A program made the position numbers and the translations under genes. 64,000 nt of DNA from Brevundimonas nasdae (GTDB taxonomy: Bacteria > Pseudomonadota > Alphaproteobacteria > Caulobacterales > Caulobacteraceae): NCBI RefSeq assembly GCF_016654005.1, contig NZ_JAEPWN010000004.1, positions 248,001 through 312,000 on the forward strand. The letters are read 5' to 3'. The notes under the pieces are model-generated. The model worked only from the letters and a program-made list of their open reading frames with translations, was not told where the DNA came from and searched no databases. This document shows, in pieces, positions 31,955 to 40,919 of the stretch. Within the stretch, counting starts at the first letter, position 1. Every line of letters starts with the position of its first letter.

Positions 31955-34072
31955 ATGTCGCTGAATTCGATTATGAACATCGCGACGTCCGGCCTGCAGA
32001 CCGCGCAGGCCCAGTTGCGCGTCACTTCCGACAACATCGCCAACGTCAACACGGTCGGATACGTCCGCAAGATCGCCGACCAGAGCGCGTCGGTGACCAA
32101 GGGCTATGGCGACGGCGTCGACATCACGCGGATGCGGCTGGCGACCGACCGCTTCCTGCAGGCGGCCAGCTTCAGCGCCAACGCCGACGCCGCGCGCCAC
32201 GGGGTGCGTTCGGAGTTGTTCAACCAGATCCAGAACCAGTTCGGCGATCCCAGCAGCAACACCAACTTCTTCGCCCAGATCGACAAGCTGTTCGCCAGCT
32301 ACGCCAATCTGGCGGAAAGCCCGACCTCCTCCGCCGCGCGCCAGGACACGATCTACAAAACCCAGGCGATGTTCGATGACGCCGCCAACATCGCCCGCCA
32401 GATCCAGGCGACGCGGCAGGAGGCGGACAGCCGCATCCAGTCGGTGGTCGAGACGATTAATCCGCTGCTGGAGCAGATCGACAAGCTGAACAAGACCATC
32501 GCCGCCGGATCGGTGACCAACCAGGACGTGACCGGCGCCCAGAACGCCCAGCAGAGCCTGATCAACGAACTGTCCAAATATATGGACGTGAAGATCGAGC
32601 AGCGGTCGAACGGGGGCGTGACCCTGCGGACCGGCACGGGCATGACGCTGGTGGGAGAGGGTTATGCGACCCTGTCCTATCAGGCGGCCGGCACGGTGGA
32701 CGCCACCACGGCCTTCTCCGACATCATGATCACCGAACCCAGCGGCACGCGCTGGCCGGTGCTGGACGGCGTAACCTCGGGTGAACTGCGCGGTCTGGTG
32801 GAGTTGCGGGACAAGGACGCGCCAGCGGCGGCGGCCCGGCTGGGCGAGTTGACGGCGAAACTGGCGGACGAGTTGAACCGCGCGCACAACGCCAACACCA
32901 GCGTGCCCGCGCCCGCCATCCTGTCGGGGCGCAACACCGGCCAGTCGCTGGAGAATGCGCTGGCGGGCTTCACCGGACGGACCACCATCTCGACCGTGGA
33001 CAGCGCGGGGGTGGTCCAGGCCTCGGCCGAGATCGTCTTTTCGGGCGGGACCATGACGATCAATGGTCAGGCGGCGGACCCGACGACCTTCCTCAATGTT
33101 CTGAACGCCCAACTGGGCGGGACGGGCACGGCCAGCTTCGCCGACGGCGCGCTGCGGCTGCAAGGGGCGGGCGGCAACGGCGTCGCCATCGCCGATGACG
33201 CCAGCGCGCCCAGCAACAAGGGCGGGCGCGGCTTCTCGCACTGGTTCGGGCTGAATGATCTGGTCACGTCGGCGGCGCCCAGCTTCTATGAGACGGGGCT
33301 GACGCTGAGTTCTCAGCACGGGTTCACGCCGGGCCAGAACCTGACCTTCCGCTTCAATGACGACAACGGATCGCGCCTGCGCGACGTAACCGTCGCCGTG
33401 CCGACGGGCGCGGGCACGATGGCCGAGATGCTGACGGCGCTGAACGACCCGATCAATGGCGTGGGCCGTTATGGCGCCTTCAGCCTGGATGCGAGCGGGA
33501 CGCTGGCCTTCAAACCCTACAACCCCGGCGCCCAGACAATGAGCGTGGTGCAGGACGGGACGATCCAGAGCCCGTCGGGTCTGTCGATGTCGCAGCTGTT
33601 CGGCCTGGGCGGGACAGGGGCGACGCGCGCGGCCGGCTATTCGGTGCGCAGCGACATTCAGCAGGACCCCAATAAGCTGGCGCTGGCGCAGTTGAACCTG
33701 TCAGCGGCGGCGGGAACCCCCGCCCTGAGCAAGAGCGACGGTCGCGGCGGCCTGCTGCTGGCCGATGCGGGTAAGACCAATGTGAACTTTGGCGCCGCAG
33801 GCGGAAATGGCGGCGGGGGCAAGACGCTGTCGGCCTATGCCGCCGACTTTGCAGGCGACATCGGCGGGCGGGCGTCCGCCGCCAAGAGCCGCGCCGAAAC
33901 CGCCAGCGCCCTGTCCAAGGAGGCGACCAGCCGTCGCAACGCCTCCGAAGGGGTGAACATGGACGAGGAACTGGTCAATATGACCACCTTCCAGCAAGCC
34001 TATAACGCCTCCGCCCGCCTGATTCAGGCGAGCAAGGACATGTATGATGTTCTGATCGGAATCCTGAGATGA
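31955..34072 (+). CDS. flgK: Flagellar hook-associated protein 1 FlgK
   Basis: FlgK forms the first junction zone between hook and filament. The ATG at 31955, with AGGAGG upstream, gives 705 aa. The N-terminus 'SIMNIATSGLQTAQAQLRVTSDNIANVNTVGYVRK' is the canonical rod/hook family start, and the C-terminus 'NMDEELVNMTTFQQAYNASARLIQASKDMYDVLIGIL' is the FlgK end. The middle is a long variable region. An in-frame extension upstream to 31883 is not part of the protein. It overlaps flgL by ATGA. Confidence 0.96.
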   Translation: MSLNSIMNIATSGLQTAQAQLRVTSDNIANVNTVGYVRKIADQSASVTKGYGDGVDITRMRLATDRFLQAASFSANADAARHGVRSELFNQIQNQFGDPSSNTNFFAQIDKLFASYANLAESPTSSAARQDTIYKTQAMFDDAANIARQIQATRQEADSRIQSVVETINPLLEQIDKLNKTIAAGSVTNQDVTGAQNAQQSLINELSKYMDVKIEQRSNGGVTLRTGTGMTLVGEGYATLSYQAAGTVDATTAFSDIMITEPSGTRWPVLDGVTSGELRGLVELRDKDAPAAAARLGELTAKLADELNRAHNANTSVPAPAILSGRNTGQSLENALAGFTGRTTISTVDSAGVVQASAEIVFSGGTMTINGQAADPTTFLNVLNAQLGGTGTASFADGALRLQGAGGNGVAIADDASAPSNKGGRGFSHWFGLNDLVTSAAPSFYETGLTLSSQHGFTPGQNLTFRFNDDNGSRLRDVTVAVPTGAGTMAEMLTALNDPINGVGRYGAFSLDASGTLAFKPYNPGAQTMSVVQDGTIQSPSGLSMSQLFGLGGTGATRAAGYSVRSDIQQDPNKLALAQLNLSAAAGTPALSKSDGRGGLLLADAGKTNVNFGAAGGNGGGGKTLSAYAADFAGDIGGRASAAKSRAETASALSKEATSRRNASEGVNMDEELVNMTTFQQAYNASARLIQASKDMYDVLIGILR

Positions 34073-35034
34073 CCCGCGTCGCAACCTTCGGAAACTATCA
34101 GTCGGCGCTTCTGAACCTGATGAGCGCCCAGAACCGTGCGCAGCAAGCGCAGGAGCGGATCGCCAGCGAGAAGATCGCCACCGACATGTCCGGCTATGGC
34201 CGGGGCGCCGAGTCTCTGACCAGCCTGACCTCGACGCAGGAGCGGCTGACTGGCTTCATCACGGCGGGCAAGGCGGCGTCGGCGCGGCTGGACGCGCAGG
34301 ACCTGGCCATGACCCGCATCGCCGATGGCGGCAAGGGCGCGCGCGACGCCATCGCCAACAGCCTGGCGGCGGGCAGTGTGGACAATCTGATGGCGGAGCT
34401 CAGCCTGCAGTATCAGACGGTGCAGGGCGGGTTGAACGCCCAGCATCAGGGGACCTATCTGTTCGGCGGCGGGCAGGGCGATGCGCCGCCCGCGACAGCC
34501 AGGACGATGGCGGATCTGGCGGCGGCGCCCTCGTCCGCCGCGACCTTCGCCAATGACACGCTGAAGCAGAAGTCGCGCATCAACGAAACGACCACCATCG
34601 AGACGGGCTTTTTGGCCAGTGATCTGGGCGGACCGCTGGCGGACGTGTTCCGCAACATCCAGGCCTATCAGAACGGCGATCCCGTCACGATGAACGGGGT
34701 GACCTACACCCCCGCCGGGGCCGGTTCGATCGCGGGCAAGCCAAGCGGAGAGGTTGAGGCCTTCCTGCAGGCGGCGATGAGGGAATTGGATGCGGCCAAT
34801 ATCGGCGTGACCAACCAGACCGCCAAGAACGGCCTGATGCAGAACCACGTCGAGGCGGCGCTGGATGCGCACGAGGCCCAGGAAATCTCGCTGAAGAAGC
34901 TGATGCAGGACAAGTCGGGCTATGATCCGGCGCAGGCCATCACCGATCTGCAGATGGCGCAGGTCGCCATTCAGGCTTCGGCCCAGGTGGTGAACTCGCT
35001 GCGCAACACCTCGCTGCTGGACCTGCTGCGCTAA
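34069..35034 (+). CDS. flgL: Flagellar hook-associated protein 3 FlgL
   Basis: FlgL forms the second hook-filament junction layer. The 321-aa protein has flagellin-like N- and C-terminal helices: 'FGNYQSALLNLMSAQNRAQQAQERIASEK' (residues 6-34) and 'YDPAQAITDLQMAQVAIQASAQVVNSLRNTSLLDLLR'. It is translationally coupled to flgK and therefore under the same sigma-54-type promoter. No terminator is evident in the 60 bases after it. Confidence 0.94.
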   Translation: MTRVATFGNYQSALLNLMSAQNRAQQAQERIASEKIATDMSGYGRGAESLTSLTSTQERLTGFITAGKAASARLDAQDLAMTRIADGGKGARDAIANSLAAGSVDNLMAELSLQYQTVQGGLNAQHQGTYLFGGGQGDAPPATARTMADLAAAPSSAATFANDTLKQKSRINETTTIETGFLASDLGGPLADVFRNIQAYQNGDPVTMNGVTYTPAGAGSIAGKPSGEVEAFLQAAMRELDAANIGVTNQTAKNGLMQNHVEAALDAHEAQEISLKKLMQDKSGYDPAQAITDLQMAQVAIQASAQVVNSLRNTSLLDLLR

Positions 35035-35081
35035 GCACCGATCTCTGGCGTTACGGCTACGCTGGACGGGCGATGCGCTAA

Positions 35082-35096
35082 GAACATATAGTGAAC
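35082..35096 (+). promoter_or_regulatory. LexA (SOS) operator overlapping the start of the radical SAM/UdgX operon
   Basis: GAAC-ATATAGT-GAAC is an exact direct repeat GAAC-N7-GAAC, the complement of the alphaproteobacterial LexA box GTTC-N7-GTTC. It ends two bases before the ATG at 35099, so bound LexA would block transcription or initiation. Any promoter must lie just upstream. Both genes that follow belong to DNA-repair families, which makes SOS induction convincing. Confidence 0.72.
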
Positions 35097-35098
35097 GA

Positions 35099-36337
35099 AT
35101 GGCCCGTCTCGATCTTCGTCACAAGCTGTCTGTTCTGGCCGATGCGGCGAAATACGACGCCTCCTGCTCGTCGTCGGGCACGTCTAAGCGGGACTCGGTC
35201 GGGGGCAAGGGCATCGGCTCGACCGAGGGCATGGGCATCTGCCACGCCTATACGCCGGATGGTCGGTGCATCAGCCTGTTGAAGGTGCTGCTGACCAACT
35301 TCTGCATCTACGACTGCGCCTACTGCATCAACCGGGCGTCGTCGAATGTGGAGCGGGCGCGGTTCGATGTGGACGAGGTCGTGGACCTGACCCTGAACTT
35401 TTACAAACGCAACTATATCGAGGGGTTGTTCCTGTCCTCCGGCATCATTCGGTCGGGCGACTATACGATGGAGCAACTGGTCCTGGTGGCCAAAACCCTG
35501 CGCGAAGTCCATGATTTCCGGGGCTATATTCACCTGAAGCTGATCCCCGAGGCGGACCCGAAACTGGTGGAGATGGCGGGTCTTTATGCGGACCGGCTGT
35601 CTGCCAATATCGAACTGCCGCGCGACGAGGCGCTGGCCCGACTGGCCCCGCAGAAGGACGTCGGGGTCATCAAGAAGGCGATGGGCCAGGTGCGGCTGGG
35701 CGTCGAGGCGGCCAGGCCCGCCAGGCGCGACAGGATCAAGCCGCCGAAGTTCGCGCCGGGCGGCCAGAGCACCCAGTTGATCGTGGGCGCCGATGGGGCG
35801 CCGGACACTGAAATCCTGGATCGCAGCGCGTCCCTGTACGGCGGTTACGGCTTGCGACGGGTCTATTATTCAGCGTTCAGCCCGATCCCGGATTCCAGCT
35901 CGATCTTGCCGTTGTCCAAGCCGCCGTTGATGCGCGAGCACCGGCTGTATCAGGCCGACTGGCTGATGCGGTTCTATGGATTTTCCGCGCCGGAGATCGG
36001 CGAGGGGGCGTCGGGCGGGATGCTGGATCTGGCGGTCGATCCGAAACTGGCTTGGGCGTTGAACAAGCGCGAGCAATTCCCCGTCGATGTGAACCGGGCG
36101 CCGCGCGAGATGCTGCTGCGGGTTCCTGGCCTGGGGGTGAAGGCGGTGGACCGGATCGTGTCGGTCAGGCGGTATCGGACGCTGCGATTGGAGGACGTGG
36201 GGCGGCTGACGCGGTCGGTGGCCAAGGTGCGGCCCTTCATCACCACGCTGGACTGGACGCCCGGCGGACTGACCGATGCAGCGGACCTGCGGGCGCGTGT
36301 GACCAGCCGCACGCCGGAACAGTTGAGTCTGTTCTGA
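35099..36337 (+). CDS. Putative DNA modification/repair radical SAM protein
   Basis: The 412-aa protein belongs to the radical SAM family named 'putative DNA modification/repair' and distantly related to spore photoproduct lyase. The cluster-binding cysteines are C-x3-C-x2-C in 'NFCIYDCAYCINR' (69, 73, 76). 'FLSSGIIRSGDYTMEQ' and 'IHLKLIPEADP' are conserved barrel elements. A helix-hairpin-helix DNA-binding motif lies near residues 337-360 ('LRVPGLGVKAVDRIVSVRRYRTL'). It is first in a SOS-box operon and its stop overlaps the start of the next gene (TGATG). The reaction is unknown. Confidence 0.92.
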   Translation: MARLDLRHKLSVLADAAKYDASCSSSGTSKRDSVGGKGIGSTEGMGICHAYTPDGRCISLLKVLLTNFCIYDCAYCINRASSNVERARFDVDEVVDLTLNFYKRNYIEGLFLSSGIIRSGDYTMEQLVLVAKTLREVHDFRGYIHLKLIPEADPKLVEMAGLYADRLSANIELPRDEALARLAPQKDVGVIKKAMGQVRLGVEAARPARRDRIKPPKFAPGGQSTQLIVGADGAPDTEILDRSASLYGGYGLRRVYYSAFSPIPDSSSILPLSKPPLMREHRLYQADWLMRFYGFSAPEIGEGASGGMLDLAVDPKLAWALNKREQFPVDVNRAPREMLLRVPGLGVKAVDRIVSVRRYRTLRLEDVGRLTRSVAKVRPFITTLDWTPGGLTDAADLRARVTSRTPEQLSLF

Positions 36338-37803
36338 TGGCGGTCACAGTTCTGGCGTCAGAGACGGATTTCGACGGGTGGAGAAAGGCCGCGCGGGACT
36401 TTCGGCTGGCGGGCGTGGCGCCGGGGACGGCGCGGTTTGTGGTTCAGGGGGCGACGTCGGCGGCGCAGGGCGGGCTGTTTGATCGAGCTGAGCCCGCGAA
36501 GTCTGAACCGCGCAGCCAGCGGACGGGCAGGCAGGCCGAGTTTCGCGTTCCCGCGGCGTTTGTCGATTTGGCGAAGGAGGTGATCCTGCATCGCTCGACC
36601 GACCGGTTCGACCTCCTGTATCGGCTGCTGTGGCGGCTGGGCGATGAGCCGGACCTGCTGAAGGTGATCTCGGACCGGGACGTGGCCGACGCGATGGAGC
36701 GGGCCAAGAACGTCAGTCGGGCCGCGCACAAGATGAAGGCCTTCGTCCGCTTTCGTCAGGTTCACGATGATCGGGGCGAGGCGTGGGCGGCCTGGTTCGA
36801 ACCGGCGCACCGAGTGGTGGAGAAAACGGCGGGCTTCTTCCAGCGGCGGTTTACAACCATGCGCTGGTCGATCCTGACGCCGGACGGCAGCGTCTTCTGG
36901 GACGGCGAGCATCTGCGGTTCGGGCCGCCCGCGACGCGCGACATGGCGCCGCGCGAGGACGAGATCGAGGAATTCTGGAAGACCTATTACGCCTCCACCT
37001 TCAACCCGGCGCGTCTGAGCGTGAAGACGATGCAGGGGGAAATGGCCAAGTCCTACTGGAAGAACCTGCCCGAGGCGGCGCTGATCCCCGAACTGGTGGC
37101 GGCGTCGCGGGCGCGGACCGAGGCGATGGTGGCGGCGCCTGCGCCCCAGCCGAATGCGCGGTTTGCAAAGGCCGTTGCGCCCGACCTGCATTTGGATCGA
37201 CCCGGCGATGTCACGCCTGACAGCCTGGAGGCGGTCGCGCGCGGTGTGCAGGCGTGCCGCCGCTGTCCGCTGCACCGGGATGCCACCCAGGGCGTGTGCG
37301 GTGAGGGGCCGAGGGCGGCGCGGCTGATGATCGTGGGCGAACAGCCGGGTGATCATGAGGACCTGGCGGGACGACCCTTCGTCGGCCCGGCGGGACAGGT
37401 GCTGGATGCGGCGTTGGAGGAGGCGGGCATCGACCGGGCCGACGTCTATCTGACCAATGCAGTGAAGCATTTCAAACATGAGCCGCGCGGCAAGCTGCGG
37501 CTGCACAAGACGCCCAACGCGGGCGAGGTTCAGGCCTGCCGCTGGTGGCTGGACGCCGAGCGGCGGCTGGTGCGGCCGCGTGTGGTGCTGGCGCTGGGCG
37601 CGACGGCGGGTCTGGCCGTGCTGGGGCGAAAACCTGCTGTGATGCAGGAGCGGGGTGCGCCGATAGCTTTGGACGATGAATCGACGGCCGTTCTGACCGT
37701 CCATCCGTCCTATCTTCTGCGGTTGCCGGATGAGGCGGCGAAAGCGGAGGCGCGACGGATTTTCGTTGAGGACCTGACGGCTGTGCGACGTCGAATGGGT
37801 TGA
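36337..37803 (+). CDS. UdgX-family uracil-DNA-binding protein fused to an N-terminal TIGR03915-type domain
   Basis: The 488-aa protein has two parts. Residues about 1-250 match the 'probable DNA metabolism' domain that always accompanies the preceding radical SAM gene. Residues about 285-488 are a family 4-like uracil-DNA glycosylase fold with iron-sulfur cysteines ('ACRRCPLHRD', 'GVCGEGP', 'VQACRWW'), active-site 'VGEQPGDHEDLAGRPFVGPAG' and 'LTVHPSYLLR'. UdgX binds uracil-DNA covalently through the His of a K-R-R-I-H loop. Here the loop reads K-L-R-L-H with His390 kept. Start and coupling to the upstream gene make co-function likely. Confidence 0.92.
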   Translation: MAVTVLASETDFDGWRKAARDFRLAGVAPGTARFVVQGATSAAQGGLFDRAEPAKSEPRSQRTGRQAEFRVPAAFVDLAKEVILHRSTDRFDLLYRLLWRLGDEPDLLKVISDRDVADAMERAKNVSRAAHKMKAFVRFRQVHDDRGEAWAAWFEPAHRVVEKTAGFFQRRFTTMRWSILTPDGSVFWDGEHLRFGPPATRDMAPREDEIEEFWKTYYASTFNPARLSVKTMQGEMAKSYWKNLPEAALIPELVAASRARTEAMVAAPAPQPNARFAKAVAPDLHLDRPGDVTPDSLEAVARGVQACRRCPLHRDATQGVCGEGPRAARLMIVGEQPGDHEDLAGRPFVGPAGQVLDAALEEAGIDRADVYLTNAVKHFKHEPRGKLRLHKTPNAGEVQACRWWLDAERRLVRPRVVLALGATAGLAVLGRKPAVMQERGAPIALDDESTAVLTVHPSYLLRLPDEAAKAEARRIFVEDLTAVRRRMG

Positions 37804-37927
37804 TGAGAGAACGAAATTCGTCCGACCGCGTTTGTGCTCAGCGCCAGCGTGGCGGTATGAGGTCGGCATGAGGGGCGTTGTCCCGACACAGTTTCCGGTG
37901 AAAGCGCCACGCGAATGTCATCGCGCG

Positions 37928-37957
37928 TTGACTAAGCTTGTGCGCATGCGCATTAGC
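37928..37957 (+). promoter_or_regulatory. Possible promoter with palindromic operator upstream of the mla operon
   Basis: TTGACT (37928-37933) and ATTAGC (37952-37957) are spaced 18 bases apart. Between them lies the perfect 12-bp palindrome TGCGCATGCGCA (37941-37952), placed where a repressor would block RNA polymerase. The match to -10 is poor, so this is tentative. The rest of the 243-base gap 37804-38046 shows nothing I can name. Confidence 0.25.
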
Positions 37958-38046
37958 GCCGCAGGACTGTCGTCTGAAATTTCTTACGGTCCGTGGGGGG
38001 CGGCTATGGCCAGCCATATTTCTGTTGTTCTGCCGTCCGGGGCCAA

Positions 38047-39165
38047 ATGAGTCAGGCTCAATATGAAATCGTGGATGCGGCCGACGGCGGGGCGAAGCTG
38101 CGTCTGACGGGCGACTGGACCACGACGGCGTTGGGCAAGCTGCCGCGCGACCTGGGACGCGATCTGGACGGCCGCACGATCAAGAGCATCGACACCAGCG
38201 AACTGGGCCGGTTCGACACGGCGGGCGCCCTGGCGCTGGTGCAGGCGTCCAGCGGGCGGCTGCCCAAGGGCGTCTGGAAGGAACGGCCCGAGGCCGGACG
38301 CATCTATGAGATGATCGAGGTGCTGGAACGCAAGAGCGCGCCTGCGCCCCAGCGCCCCAACGCCTTCACCCGCGGCTTCGCCAAGGTCGGACGCGGGGTC
38401 TATGATTTCGGCGCCGAGGCCATGCTGTCGCTGGCCTTCCTGGGGCGGCTGATGACGGCGGTGGTCGAGGCCGCCAAACACCCCGGCGCAATCCGCTGGC
38501 CGGCCTGGTTCAGTCAGGGCGAGCGGGCGGGGCTGGACGCCATTCCCATCGTCATGGTGACGAACTTCTTCATCGGCGCTGTTGTGGCCTTCATCGGCGT
38601 GGACCTGCTGGCCGACTTCGGCGCCCAGGTGTTTGCGGTTCAGTTGATCGGCGTGGCCATGTTCCGAGAATTCGCGGTGGTGATCGCCTCGGTCCTGCTG
38701 GCGGGGCGGTCGGCTTCCGCTTTTGCAGCAGAGATCGGCTCCATGCGGATGAACCAGGAGGTCGACGCCATGCAGGTGATGGGCGTCAATCCGTTCCAGG
38801 CGCTGGTGGTGCCGCGTCTGGCGGCCCTGGTGGTGATGCTGCCGCTGCTGACCTTCCTGGGCATGATCGGGGGTCTGATGGGCGGTCTGGTCGTCTGCTG
38901 GTCCACGCTGAACCTGGGTCCGGCCTTCTTCTTCCAGCGGCTGGTCGAGGTCGGCGGCATGTCGCAGCACATGATGGTCGGGCTGGTGAAGGCGCCGGTG
39001 TTCGCCCTGGTGATCGCCGCCATCGGCTGTCGTCAGGGCATGTCGGTCGCGGGCGATGTCGAAAGCCTGGGGCGGCGGGTGACGGCGGCGGTGGTGCAGG
39101 CGATCTTCGCCATCATCCTGCTGGACGCCATCTTCGCCCTGATCTTCCTGGAGCTGAACATATGA
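38047..39165 (+). CDS. mlaE: MlaE-family ABC transporter permease with N-terminal STAS domain
   Basis: The ATG at 38047 gives 372 aa. Residues about 1-90 resemble a STAS/MlaB-like domain ('SQAQYEIVDAADGG', 'IKSIDTSELGRFDTAGALAL'). The remainder is a multi-helix permease with 'GAVVAFIGVDLLADFGAQVFAVQLIGVAMFREFAVVIASVLLAGRSASAFAAEIGSM' region. It forms the inner-membrane part of the Mla system, which moves phospholipids between membranes to keep outer-membrane asymmetry. The next gene (ATPase) overlaps by ATGA. Confidence 0.94.
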   Translation: MSQAQYEIVDAADGGAKLRLTGDWTTTALGKLPRDLGRDLDGRTIKSIDTSELGRFDTAGALALVQASSGRLPKGVWKERPEAGRIYEMIEVLERKSAPAPQRPNAFTRGFAKVGRGVYDFGAEAMLSLAFLGRLMTAVVEAAKHPGAIRWPAWFSQGERAGLDAIPIVMVTNFFIGAVVAFIGVDLLADFGAQVFAVQLIGVAMFREFAVVIASVLLAGRSASAFAAEIGSMRMNQEVDAMQVMGVNPFQALVVPRLAALVVMLPLLTFLGMIGGLMGGLVVCWSTLNLGPAFFFQRLVEVGGMSQHMMVGLVKAPVFALVIAAIGCRQGMSVAGDVESLGRRVTAAVVQAIFAIILLDAIFALIFLELNI

Positions 39166-39968
39166 CCGACGTGACCAAGATGTCGGCGGCTTCGACCGAC
39201 AAGCGCGAGACCCTGATCGAGGTGCGCGGCCTGCTGAGCCAATTCGGCGAGCGGGTGATCCACGAAAACCTGGACCTGGACCTGGTGCGGGGCGAGGTGC
39301 TGGGCGTGGTGGGCGGTTCGGGCGCGGGCAAGACCGTGCTGCTGAACACCATCATCGGCCTGAAAGAACCCGAGGGCGGCACGGTCAAGGTGCTGGGCTA
39401 TGACCGCGCGACCCTGACCGACGTACAGGCGGCCGACATCGAGCGGCGCACCGGCATCCTGTTCCAGCAGGGCGCCCTGTTCTCGTCGCTGAGCGTGCTG
39501 GAGAATGTGGCGTCGCCGCTGGTCGAGCACACCAAACTGCCCAAGTCGGTCATTTACGAACTGGCTGAGCTGAAGATCGCCATGGTGGGGCTGAAGCCTG
39601 AGCACCACCACCTGAAACCCGCCGAACTGTCGGGCGGGATGAAGAAGCGGGCAGGACTGGCGCGGGCGCTGGCGCTGGACCCGGAACTGGTCTTTCTGGA
39701 TGAACCGACGGCGGGGCTGGACCCCATCGGGGCTGCGGCGTTCGACGATCTGATCCGTCAGTTGGCGAACGATCTGGGCCTGTCGGTGTTCATGATCACC
39801 CACGACCTCGATACGCTGTACGCCATCTGCGACAAGGTGGCGGTTCTGGCGGACAAGAAGGTCGTGGCCAAGGCCACGGTGCAGGAGCTGGAACGCTCTG
39901 ACCACCCATGGATCAAGGAATACTTCCTGGGGCCGCGCGGTCGCGCAGCCACCAAGACGGCGGCCTGA
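39162..39968 (+). CDS. mlaF: MlaF-type ABC transporter ATP-binding protein
   Basis: The 268-aa ATPase drives the Mla phospholipid transporter. It has Walker A 'GGSGAGKTVLLN', the signature 'LSGGMKKRAGLARALALDP', Walker B 'ELVFLDEPTAGLDP', and the H-loop 'FMITHDLDTLY'. It overlaps mlaE by ATGA and is followed after 12 bases by the MCE-domain gene, so the three are one operon. Confidence 0.94.
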   Translation: MTDVTKMSAASTDKRETLIEVRGLLSQFGERVIHENLDLDLVRGEVLGVVGGSGAGKTVLLNTIIGLKEPEGGTVKVLGYDRATLTDVQAADIERRTGILFQQGALFSSLSVLENVASPLVEHTKLPKSVIYELAELKIAMVGLKPEHHHLKPAELSGGMKKRAGLARALALDPELVFLDEPTAGLDPIGAAAFDDLIRQLANDLGLSVFMITHDLDTLYAICDKVAVLADKKVVAKATVQELERSDHPWIKEYFLGPRGRAATKTAA

Positions 39969-39980
39969 GGAGAGCCGATT

Positions 39981-40919
39981 ATGGAACGAGACGCACATTA
40001 CGCGGCGGTCGGCATCGCCACCATCGCCCTGTTGGCGGCGCTGGCGGTGTTCACCATCTGGCTGGCCCGGCTGCAGTTCAACAGCGACTACGACCTGTAT
40101 GACATCGTCTTCTACGGGCCGGTGAACGGCCTGTCCGAAGGCGGCGAGGTGCATTTCAACGGCATCCGCGTCGGCGAGGTCACCGACCTGCATATCGACA
40201 CCAAGCGCGGCGACCAGGTGGTGGCCCGCGTGCGGGTCGACGCCACGACGCCGGTGCGCGTGACCTCGCGCGCGCAACTGGAGCCGCAGGGCATCACGGG
40301 CCTGAACTACATCCAGATCACCGCCGGCGCGCCCGACAGCGCCCTGCTGAAAGACCAGTATCCGGACAATGTGGTGCCGGTGCTGCAAAGCCAGCCGTCG
40401 CCGATCGCCGAACTGCTGAGCGGGTCGGGCACGGTGCTGGCCCAGACGGTGGATGCGCTGAACCGTATCAACCGGGTCATGTCGGACGACAATATCCGCA
40501 GCTTCTCGACCAGCGTGAAGAACGTCGAGGCCCTGACCACCGAGCTTGAAGCCCGCAAGGCCATCTTCCAGCAACTGGAAGAGGCGGTGACCAACGCCAA
40601 TGCCGCGGTCAAGGAGTATCAGGGCCTGGCGGTCGATACGCGCCAGATCATCAACACCGACGGACGGCAAGCCATCGCCAACATCAATCAGGCGACGGGC
40701 GAGGCGCGCACCGCCATCGCCTCGGCCAACAGGACCATTTCGGGTCTGGAGCAACCGCTGGGCGACTTCTCGACCTCGACCCTGCCGCAACTGCGCGGCA
40801 CCATCGAGGAATTGCAGGACGCGACGCGTTCGCTGCAGTCGCTGATCGACGACGTCCGCACCAGTCCGCGTGACTTCATCGGACGCCCGCAATCCAAAGA
40901 GCTGGAGGTACAGCCGTGA
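39981..40919 (+). CDS. mlaD: MlaD-type MCE-domain protein
   Basis: The 312-aa protein has one N-terminal membrane anchor (about residues 9-30) and an MCE domain ('DLYDIVFYGPVNGLSEGGEVHFNGIRVGEVTDL', 'LEPQGITGLNYIQITAG', about 42-120). A long helical region rich in Gln/Thr/Ala follows and probably forms a coiled-coil tube. It would bridge the inner-membrane MlaEF complex to the periplasm. It is longer than the Escherichia coli MlaD because of this tail. It overlaps the auxiliary lipoprotein gene by four bases. Confidence 0.93.
   Translation: MERDAHYAAVGIATIALLAALAVFTIWLARLQFNSDYDLYDIVFYGPVNGLSEGGEVHFNGIRVGEVTDLHIDTKRGDQVVARVRVDATTPVRVTSRAQLEPQGITGLNYIQITAGAPDSALLKDQYPDNVVPVLQSQPSPIAELLSGSGTVLAQTVDALNRINRVMSDDNIRSFSTSVKNVEALTTELEARKAIFQQLEEAVTNANAAVKEYQGLAVDTRQIINTDGRQAIANINQATGEARTAIASANRTISGLEQPLGDFSTSTLPQLRGTIEELQDATRSLQSLIDDVRTSPRDFIGRPQSKELEVQP

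Noticed and set aside
30252..31964. A 570-codon plus-strand open frame antisense to fliK
   Set aside because: The translation is Gly/Arg-rich low complexity without domains. fliK on the other strand has its conserved C-terminal domain and fits the flagellar operon.
31638..31964. Short plus-strand frame (starts M-P-N-R-S-M-K-T) just before flgK
   Set aside because: It covers the sigma-54 site and the tandem repeat, overlaps the flgK start, and has no ribosome site or conserved features.
36358..37869. A 503-codon minus-strand open frame antisense to the UdgX gene
   Set aside because: Arg/Pro-rich shadow sequence; the plus-strand gene has conserved domains and is coupled to its upstream partner.
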